DNA of 12,875 nt. Origin: JAWLFY01 sp964462125 (GTDB lineage Bacteria > Planctomycetota > Planctomycetia > Pirellulales > Pirellulaceae). Positions 1-6,365 of this stretch are shown here, one piece after another; the stretch's first letter is position 1, and each line of letters opens with the position of its first letter. The DNA is taken from positions 1 through 12,875 of the forward strand of contig CAYWXT010000161.1 in the NCBI GenBank assembly GCA_964462125.1. Reading direction: 5' to 3'. The position numbers were made by a program, and so were the translations under genes. The notes beneath the pieces are model-generated. The model was not told where the DNA came from. It ran no database searches and saw only the letters and a list, made by a program, of their open reading frames with translations.

Positions 1-2
1 GG

Positions 3-2672
3 TTTGGGCTGTCGAGCTTTCGTGCCGGGCAGCGGGACGTGGTCGACGCCGTCCTGGGCGGCCGGGACGTGTTGTGCGTGATGCCGACCGGCGGCGGGAA
101 GAGCCTCTGTTACCAACTGCCGAGTCTGGCCCGCGGCGGGACGACGATCGTGGTTTCGCCGTTGATCGCGTTGATGAAGGACCAGATTGACGCGCTTCGC
201 GGCCACGGGATCAATGCCCGGCTGATCAACAGCAGCTTGAGTTTGGGAGAGCAGGATGCCGTGTTGCGGGAGATGGCTGGGGGCACGGTACCGATGGTCT
301 ATGTTGCGCCGGAACGGCTCCGCAATGGCCGATTTCTCGAAGCGGTCGCCTCGGCCAACGTGACCTTGCTGGCCGTCGACGAGGCGCACTGTGTCAGCGA
401 GTGGGGGCATGACTTTCGCCCCGACTATTCGCGGCTGGGGCATTTCCGCCAAAGGTATCTGGGGGACGTGCAAACGATTGCGTTGACCGCGACCGCGACG
501 CCGACGGTGCGGGAGGACATCAGCGCGTTGCTGGGGCTCCGTTCCCCGGCGATCTTCGTGACGGGCTTTGCCCGGGACAACCTGCGGTTTCAGGCGGAGC
601 ACTGCGGCGGCGACCGGGCCAAGGATGACCGGCTGGTCGAATACCTGCGGGGGCAACCGGGCAGCGGCATCATCTATGCAGCGACGCGGAAGCGGTGCGA
701 GGAACTGGCCGAGGGGATCGCCGGGCGGGCCAAGCGGTCGGTCGGGGTCTATCACGGCGGGATGCCGCCAGAGGAGCGCCGCCGCATTCAAGAAGCCTTC
801 ATGGGGGGCGAACTCTCGGCGATCGCGGCGACCAACGCGTTCGGCATGGGCATCGACAAATCCGATATCCGGTTCGTCGTTCACTACAACATCCCCGGCA
901 GCCTCGAAGCCTATTACCAGGAAGCGGGGAGGGCCGGCCGTGACGGGGAGATGAGCGATTGCCTGCTGCTGTTCTCCTACCAGGACCGCTACATCCAGGA
1001 GTTCTTTATCGAGAACCGTTATCCGTCCCCGGAGACGGTGCGGAAGGTGTATGAGTATTTGATGTCGCGTTCGGAGGACCCGATCGAGTTGACCTTGGAG
1101 CAGGTCCGCGACGCGATCGGGATCCGGGAGGGGAGCGAGTCGGTCGGGACGGCCGAGACCCTGTTGGCCCGTGCCGGGGTGCTCAAGCGTTTGGACAGCA
1201 ACGCGAACCAGGCGATCGTGCGAATCGACAGCGACGCCCCGACGATGCTCGATTTTCTCCCCCGCGAGGCGAAGCGGCGGCGGCAGGTGATGGCGGCGGT
1301 CGAGAAAGTCGTTGGCGCGCGGCGTGGCGAGGATGTCTTTGTCCGCCCCGACCGGCTGGCTCAGCTCGCCGAACTGGAGCGGGATCAACTCTCACGCACC
1401 CTGCGGGAGCTGCAGCGACTCAAAGCGTTCGACTATGTCCCGCCGTTCCGCGGCCGGTCGGTACACTTCATCGAGCGGGAGATCCCGTTTGAAAAGCTCG
1501 AGATCGACTTCGACGAGTTGGCGCGGCGGAAGGCGGCGGAATACCAGAAGCTCGAAGCGGTGATCGGCTTTGCCCGCTCGGCAGGTTGCCGGCAACGGGT
1601 GATCCTCGATTACTTCGGCGACCCCAGCAGCGGTGATTGTGGCAACTGCGACCGTTGTGCGCCCCCCGGCACCCCCGACGCCGCAGGGACGTCGATTCCC
1701 GGCGTTCGCCGAGCCGACGACATCACCGTTGCCGCCCCCGGGGCGCCGGTCGACAGCGACGACCTGCGGCGGGGCCTACAGATCGTCCTCAGCGGGGTCG
1801 CTCGGATGCATGGACGATTCGGGAAGAACCTCGTTGCCCAGATGCTTTGCGGGTCGAAGAATAAGAAGCTTCAACAGTGGAAACTGCACCGTCTCAGTAC
1901 CTACGGGTTGTTGTCGGTGCTGAGCCAGTCCCACGTGACCGCCGTGATCGACGCGGCAGTGGAGTGCGGGTTGATCGAGCAGCGCGAAGTGGATGACCGG
2001 CGTCCGACGGTCCAGCTGAGCGACTTGGGCAAGCGGGTGATGATGGCCACCGAACCGGTCCCGCCATCGCTGCGGTTGCCCCTGCCGTTGGCGAAGCGGT
2101 TGGCGGCCGCGGCCCGCCGGGTCGATCCCGGCGGGAGCGTTGACTCAGAGACCGGTGTCGAGGTGGAGGACAGCGGCGGAGAAGAGAGCCCGATCGCAGC
2201 GACGGGGGGCGCCGCGGAGGAGCCTTCCCCGCTGGAGGTCGAGCTCAAGGAACGCCTGGTGCGATTCCGCCGCAAGCGGTCGGCCGCGTTGGACGTTCCC
2301 GCCTACCGGATCTTGACCAACGCCACGATCGACCGCATCGCGGCGTCCCAACCGACGACGGTCGCGCAGTTGGAGTCGATCGCCGGGGTCGGGCCGGCCA
2401 GCATCGAGCAGTTTGGGTACGACCTCGTGCAGCTGGTGATCGAGGTGTGCGGAGCGCCGGAACCGACCGACGCAACCGGGCTAGCTCGGGGCGCCTATTG
2501 GACGTGGCGGCTGTTCCGCGACGGCTACACACTGGAGCAAATTCGGGAGATTCGCGGGAGCGATGCGCGGTCGTTGGTCGCCGACTTGGTCGCCGCGGCA
2601 GCGGCCGGCCACACGGTGCAGCCCGAATGGATCCCCGACGCCGAGCTTCGCCGCCAACTCGGTTCGGCATGA
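3..2672 (+). CDS. recQ: RecQ-family ATP-dependent DNA helicase, 5' end cut by window edge
   Basis: This is a 3'-to-5' superfamily 2 DNA helicase that unwinds recombination and replication intermediates in the cytoplasm. The reading frame is open to the window edge. Codons before the GTG at 39 encode FGLSSFRAGQRD, the RecQ motif 0 (Q-motif), so that GTG is internal and the true start lies upstream. Visible motifs are Walker A TGGGKS (nt 87-104), DEAH box (378-389), ALTATAT (motif III, about 480-500) and QEAGRAGRDG (motif VI, 918-947). The RecQ zinc site is C-x16-C-x2-C-x2-C (cysteines at 1587, 1638, 1647, 1656). A winged-helix RQC domain follows (about 1760-2050), then a Glu/Gly-rich linker (about 2118-2230), an HRDC domain (about 2237-2445) and a C-terminal helix-turn-helix-like segment (about 2480-2640). 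It is a long RecQ, with all core motifs intact. The family call is secure; the last domain is a weaker inference. Confidence 0.96.
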   Translation, partial: FGLSSFRAGQRDVVDAVLGGRDVLCVMPTGGGKSLCYQLPSLARGGTTIVVSPLIALMKDQIDALRGHGINARLINSSLSLGEQDAVLREMAGGTVPMVYVAPERLRNGRFLEAVASANVTLLAVDEAHCVSEWGHDFRPDYSRLGHFRQRYLGDVQTIALTATATPTVREDISALLGLRSPAIFVTGFARDNLRFQAEHCGGDRAKDDRLVEYLRGQPGSGIIYAATRKRCEELAEGIAGRAKRSVGVYHGGMPPEERRRIQEAFMGGELSAIAATNAFGMGIDKSDIRFVVHYNIPGSLEAYYQEAGRAGRDGEMSDCLLLFSYQDRYIQEFFIENRYPSPETVRKVYEYLMSRSEDPIELTLEQVRDAIGIREGSESVGTAETLLARAGVLKRLDSNANQAIVRIDSDAPTMLDFLPREAKRRRQVMAAVEKVVGARRGEDVFVRPDRLAQLAELERDQLSRTLRELQRLKAFDYVPPFRGRSVHFIEREIPFEKLEIDFDELARRKAAEYQKLEAVIGFARSAGCRQRVILDYFGDPSSGDCGNCDRCAPPGTPDAAGTSIPGVRRADDITVAAPGAPVDSDDLRRGLQIVLSGVARMHGRFGKNLVAQMLCGSKNKKLQQWKLHRLSTYGLLSVLSQSHVTAVIDAAVECGLIEQREVDDRRPTVQLSDLGKRVMMATEPVPPSLRLPLPLAKRLAAAARRVDPGGSVDSETGVEVEDSGGEESPIAATGGAAEEPSPLEVELKERLVRFRRKRSAALDVPAYRILTNATIDRIAASQPTTVAQLESIAGVGPASIEQFGYDLVQLVIEVCGAPEPTDATGLARGAYWTWRLFRDGYTLEQIREIRGSDARSLVADLVAAAAAGHTVQPEWIPDAELRRQLGSA

Positions 2673-2712
2673 CGGCTCGGGATCGCGGTTACGCATCCGA
2701 TCGACCGTCCGG

Positions 2713-2718
2713 TACAAT
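2713..2718 (+). promoter_or_regulatory. candidate -10 element upstream of ftsH
   Basis: TACAAT matches the sigma-70 -10 consensus at five of six positions and lies in the 117-base gap between recQ and ftsH, 71 bases before the ftsH start. No good -35 hexamer is found 16 to 18 bases upstream (the best is TTACGC, a poor match). The element is preceded by CGG, as is the candidate -10 before rpmB. It would serve ftsH and the coupled rsgA. This is a weak call based on one hexamer and position. Confidence 0.33.
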
Positions 2719-2789
2719 CAGAGCGTCCTTCCCAATCTTTTGAACTTCAACGACGGGGCTGCGCACCCTGTCTCGGAAAACGTCATCGC

Positions 2790-4850
2790 ATGGATAACCG
2801 GTCCGACGAGAATCGAGAAACGCCGGGCGAGACGCCGCCGGGTGAGTCGCCGCGGGGCAAGCGGGGAAACAACGCCATCCTGATCGCCTTGGTGGTCGCC
2901 GGTTTGGTGGCGATGCTCTTCTTCAATCGGGGGGAGGACCGCGACCCGATCACGGTGAGTTTTTTCTTGGAGCAATTGGAGGCGGACAACGTCTCGAGTG
3001 TCAGCTTTGGGGAACACCGGGCGATCGGTACGTTCAAGACCCGGCCGGTCGCCCCGCCGAAGGTGGTCGACGGGGTAGAAACGCCCCGCGTCGACGCTGA
3101 GGGCGAACCGGTCCGGCTGTCGAAGGACTTTCGGTTCAATCTCAGCCCAGACTCCGGCGCGACCGCGAACCTCCAGGAACGCGTGCTGGCCAAATCGGAC
3201 GTCGAGTACGACAACCTGGAACCGGATCAAACGGGCCAGATCTTGAGTTTGTTGGTTTTTGTGGGGCTGCCGCTCGCGATTCTCGTCTTTCTGTTCATCA
3301 TGATCCGCCGCACCCGCAGCGATATCATGGGGGGCGGGTTTCTCTCGGGGTTCAGTAAGAGTCCGGCCAAGAAATTCGAGACGACCGACAAAGCGATTCT
3401 CTTCAAAGATGTCGCGGGACTGGAGGGGGTCAAGGCCGATTTGCAGGAGATCGTCGACTACCTCAAAACCCCCGAGAAATTTCAGAAGCTGGGAGGTCAG
3501 GTTCCCAAGGGGGTGTTGCTCAACGGTCCACCGGGAACCGGAAAGACGTTGCTGGCGAGGGCCATCGCGGGCGAGGCGGACGTGCCATTTTTCAGTGTCA
3601 ATGGCAGCGAGTTCATTCAGATGTTCGTTGGGGTCGGAGCGAGCCGGGTCCGCGATCTGTTCAACACGGCAAAGGAGCAGAGTCCTGCGATCATCTTCAT
3701 CGACGAGATCGACGCGGTGGGCCGCCAGCGGGGGGCCGGCCTTGGCGGCGGCCACGATGAGCGGGAGCAGACGCTCAATCAGATCTTGGGGGAAATGGAC
3801 GGGTTCAGCGGCAGCCAGGCGGTGATCGTCGTCGCAGCGACCAACCGCCCCGACGTGCTCGACCCCGCCCTGCTCCGCCCGGGGCGTTTCGACCGCCATA
3901 TCACCGTCGGTCGTCCGACGCTCAAGGGCCGCGAGGCCATTTTCAAAGTCCATGTCCGCGACGTGCCGCTCGGGGACGACGTCGACCTGCGACGGATTGC
4001 CGCCGGTACCGTCGGGCTGACCGGTGCCGATATCCGCAACATGGTCAACGAGGCCGCATTGTGGGCGGCCCGCCAAGACAAAAAAGTCGTCGAAATGGCC
4101 GACTTCGACTACGCCCGCGACAAGATCCTGATGGGGGCCAAGCGGGAAGAGGTGCTGCAGGGGAGCGAGAAAGAAAAGACGGCCTACCATGAATCGGGCC
4201 ATACCTTGACCGCCTGGCATCTCGACGGATCCCACGTTGTGCATAAGGTCACCATCATCCCTCGCGGACGTGCCTTGGGTGTGACCCAATACGTCCCGAA
4301 CGAAGATCGATTGAGCATCAGCAAGCGGGAACTCGAACATCAACTGGTGGTGCTGCTCGGCGGCCGGGCTGCGGAGAAGATCATCTACAGCGAGACCTGC
4401 GTCGGGGCGGAAAACGACCTGGAGCGGGCAACCGGCATCGCCCGGCGGATGGTCACCCATTGGGGGATGAGCGCCAAGATCGGACCGGTCAGCTACAAGA
4501 CCTCGGATGAAGATCCGTTCCTTGGCCGTGAGATCCACCAGCAGCGACAGTTCAGCGAGCATACCCAGGAACTGATCGACGAAGAGGTCGCCCGGATCTT
4601 GCTCGAAGCCGACCAGAAGGCGGAGCAATTGCTGCGGGAACACCGCGAGGAATTGGAAAAGCTGAAACAGGCGTTGGTGGAACGCGAGGAACTGAGCGAA
4701 ATGGAGATCACCGAGTTGATCGGCCCTTCGATTCACGAACGCCTGGGTAACAAGGACGAGAAGCCCGAGGAAACGATTGCACCGGAGGGGGCGCCAGAGA
4801 AAGAGAACGCCCCTGGATCGACCGTGCCACGTGACGATATGGCAGGCTGA
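2790..4850 (+). CDS. ftsH: FtsH, membrane-anchored ATP-dependent zinc metalloprotease
   Basis: FtsH is a hexameric AAA+ protease of the inner membrane that extracts and degrades misassembled membrane proteins and short-lived regulators. The 686-residue product has a polar Pro/Gly/Glu-rich N-terminus, a first membrane segment (about 29-45), an extracytoplasmic domain (about 46-150) and a second membrane segment (about 151-172). The AAA module shows Walker A GPPGTGKT (246-253), the pore loop FVG (279-281), Walker B with DEID (305-308) and arginine fingers in RPGRFDR (R366, R369). The protease has HESGH (467-471, Ser in place of the common Ala) and D543 in GAENDL as the third zinc ligand. The spacing from the first His to this Asp (76) is close to that of the E. 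coli enzyme (78). The C-terminus is highly charged. The start has only a weak GGA-type ribosome site. The stop overlaps the rsgA start, suggesting one transcript. Confidence 0.98.
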   Translation: MDNRSDENRETPGETPPGESPRGKRGNNAILIALVVAGLVAMLFFNRGEDRDPITVSFFLEQLEADNVSSVSFGEHRAIGTFKTRPVAPPKVVDGVETPRVDAEGEPVRLSKDFRFNLSPDSGATANLQERVLAKSDVEYDNLEPDQTGQILSLLVFVGLPLAILVFLFIMIRRTRSDIMGGGFLSGFSKSPAKKFETTDKAILFKDVAGLEGVKADLQEIVDYLKTPEKFQKLGGQVPKGVLLNGPPGTGKTLLARAIAGEADVPFFSVNGSEFIQMFVGVGASRVRDLFNTAKEQSPAIIFIDEIDAVGRQRGAGLGGGHDEREQTLNQILGEMDGFSGSQAVIVVAATNRPDVLDPALLRPGRFDRHITVGRPTLKGREAIFKVHVRDVPLGDDVDLRRIAAGTVGLTGADIRNMVNEAALWAARQDKKVVEMADFDYARDKILMGAKREEVLQGSEKEKTAYHESGHTLTAWHLDGSHVVHKVTIIPRGRALGVTQYVPNEDRLSISKRELEHQLVVLLGGRAAEKIIYSETCVGAENDLERATGIARRMVTHWGMSAKIGPVSYKTSDEDPFLGREIHQQRQFSEHTQELIDEEVARILLEADQKAEQLLREHREELEKLKQALVEREELSEMEITELIGPSIHERLGNKDEKPEETIAPEGAPEKENAPGSTVPRDDMAG

Positions 4851-6004
4851 TGCCGAAGAAAAATCACCGCAAGTTGCGAACGGATTTTCGCAAGGGTCAT
4901 CAAGGGCGCGTTCGCCGCGGGGACCTGACCCGTCAGTTTCGAAGTGGCCACGACACGGAATTGGCCGATGCCGTCCAGACCGAGCGGGTCAGCGGCAAAG
5001 GGGAGCTGACGAGAAAACGGACGGTGCGGGGAGCGGATGCCGAGCCGCAGCACGCTGCCGGGCTGAACGTGGAACTCGACCTGGAGGGCAAGTCGGTTCT
5101 CAGCGGGCGTGCGATCAGCGTCCATGGGCTGAGGAGCCGGGTGTTGGGTGATGACGGCCAACTTTACGATTGTTCGATCCGGCAAGTCTTGAAGTCGCTG
5201 AGCACCGAGCAGCGGAACGTCATCGTCGCCGGAGATCGGGTGCGGTTTTGCGTCGACTCCTCCACCGACGGGGTGATCGAACGAATCGAACCCCGGCATG
5301 GGGAACTGAGCCGCACCAACCGCGGGCGACAGCACGTGATCGTCGCCAACGTCGACTATCTGGCGATCGTCACCAGTGCGGCCGAGCCCCACCTGAAGCC
5401 GACCTTGATCGATCGCTTCCTGTTGACCGCCGAGCAGTGCCGCATCGAACCGGTCGTCGTGGTCAACAAAATCGACTTGGTCGACCCAGGGCCCTTGCAG
5501 CCCCTGCTGGGGGTCTATGCGTCGCTCGGCTATCGAGTCCTCGTCGTTTCCGCCGAAACCGGGCTGAACATCGACTACCTGCGAGCGATGCTGCGAGACC
5601 ACCAGACCGTGCTTGCCGGGCAGAGTGGCGTGGGCAAGAGCAGTCTGCTCAACCAGATCCAGCCCGGCCTCGGGTTGACCGTCGCCGAGGTCAGCCGTGA
5701 GAACGAGAAGGGACGGCATACGACGACCACCGCTCATCTGATACCGCTGGACCAAGGGGGTGCGGTCTTCGATACCCCTGGGATCCGGCAATTCCAACTG
5801 TGGGACATCGAGGCCAATGAGGTCGCGGGTTTGATGCCCGACCTTCGCCCCTACGTCAGCCGTTGCCGTTACCCGAATTGCTTGCATTTGGCCGAGGATG
5901 GTTGTGCTGTCAAGAACGCGGTGGCCGACGCCAGGATCGACGCTCGCCGGTACGATGCCTACTGCCACCTGTTGGAAGAAGACCTCCTGGTTCGCGACCG
6001 ATAA
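4850..6004 (+). CDS. rsgA: RsgA (YjeQ), circularly permuted GTPase for 30S subunit maturation
   Basis: RsgA is a ribosome-dependent GTPase that checks late assembly of the 30S subunit. The 384-residue protein has a basic N-terminal extension (about 1-75, rich in Lys and Arg), an OB-fold (about 85-150), then the GTPase motifs in permuted order: G4 NKID (206-209), G1 GQSGVGKS (257-264), G2 within GRHTTTT and G3 DTPG (308-311). A zinc knuckle C-x4-C-x-H-x5-C (C339, C344, H346, C352) follows, as is diagnostic for the family. The start ATG shares its A with the ftsH stop (TGATG), so translation is probably coupled and ftsH read-through sets expression. The basic extension is longer than in E. coli and may add rRNA contacts; that is inference. 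No motif is degraded. Confidence 0.97.
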   Translation: MPKKNHRKLRTDFRKGHQGRVRRGDLTRQFRSGHDTELADAVQTERVSGKGELTRKRTVRGADAEPQHAAGLNVELDLEGKSVLSGRAISVHGLRSRVLGDDGQLYDCSIRQVLKSLSTEQRNVIVAGDRVRFCVDSSTDGVIERIEPRHGELSRTNRGRQHVIVANVDYLAIVTSAAEPHLKPTLIDRFLLTAEQCRIEPVVVVNKIDLVDPGPLQPLLGVYASLGYRVLVVSAETGLNIDYLRAMLRDHQTVLAGQSGVGKSSLLNQIQPGLGLTVAEVSRENEKGRHTTTTAHLIPLDQGGAVFDTPGIRQFQLWDIEANEVAGLMPDLRPYVSRCRYPNCLHLAEDGCAVKNAVADARIDARRYDAYCHLLEEDLLVRDR

Positions 6005-6365
6005 CGCGAAGCCGCTGAAACCCCTGAGCCGACGGCGCGGGGCTGATGCCGTCCGCTTGGTAACGCCACGGCGCGGGCCGTGCGGCCCCGAACCCCCGTA
6101 CTCCCGAACCCAAATTCCCCACCGGCGACGCCACGGTGCCCGACGCCGCTGTTTTGGTCTCCGGCGTTTCGTTGACCGCTGCGGTGCCGATGACTACCAT
6201 GCAAGCGGGTTGTTCGACGACCGGAACGGCGGGTTTGACGGTATCAGCTCGCTGCGGCCAACTCTGCTTTTCTCCGGCTCCGCACAGGCCGTGTGATTGG
6301 CCGTTATTCAGGTCGGTCGCTTGGTCGCTGGCGGGGTGTCCCGCTCTCCGCCCCGATGAACCGCG
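6005..6365. other. 361-base non-coding stretch between rsgA and the kinase gene
   Basis: I see no credible gene here. The open frames through it on both strands show no domain-like composition and depend on adjoining genes read in the wrong frame. It holds two related hairpins near its left end (separate entry) and another near its right end: GCGGG and CCCGC around a GTGT loop (6331-6344), 21 bases before the kinase ATG. A three-copy GGTCG run lies at about 6311-6327. I found no convincing sigma-70 promoter for the kinase gene and no T-tract after any hairpin. Confidence 0.6.
6031..6088. repeat. pair of related GC-rich hairpins sharing ACGGCGCGGG
   Basis: Two palindromic units lie 27 bases after the rsgA stop. 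Unit A pairs GACGGC (6031-6036) with GCCGTC (6048-6053) around an 11-base loop. Unit B pairs CACGGC (6067-6072) with GCCGTG (6077-6082) around GCGG. Both contain the 10-mer ACGGCGCGGG (6032-6041 and 6068-6077). A competing hairpin, GGGCC with GGCCC (6075-6088), overlaps unit B. No T-tract follows, so a simple intrinsic terminator is unlikely. A dispersed intergenic repeat family is possible but cannot be tested within one window. Confidence 0.6.

Noticed and set aside
1901..2670. Several 100 to 140-codon - strand frames opposite the recQ 3' half
   Set aside because: They are Arg/Ser/Pro-rich shadows of a confirmed RecQ reading frame, with no ribosome sites or domains.
2718..4736. Very long open frame (672 codons) on the - strand opposite ftsH
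   Set aside because: It mirrors ftsH codon by codon, has no recognisable domain or start context, and is explained by GC-rich codon bias. FtsH motifs on the + strand are complete.
4733..5968. 411-codon open frame on the - strand opposite rsgA
   Set aside because: It has the same cause: antisense of a confirmed gene, with no domain signal.
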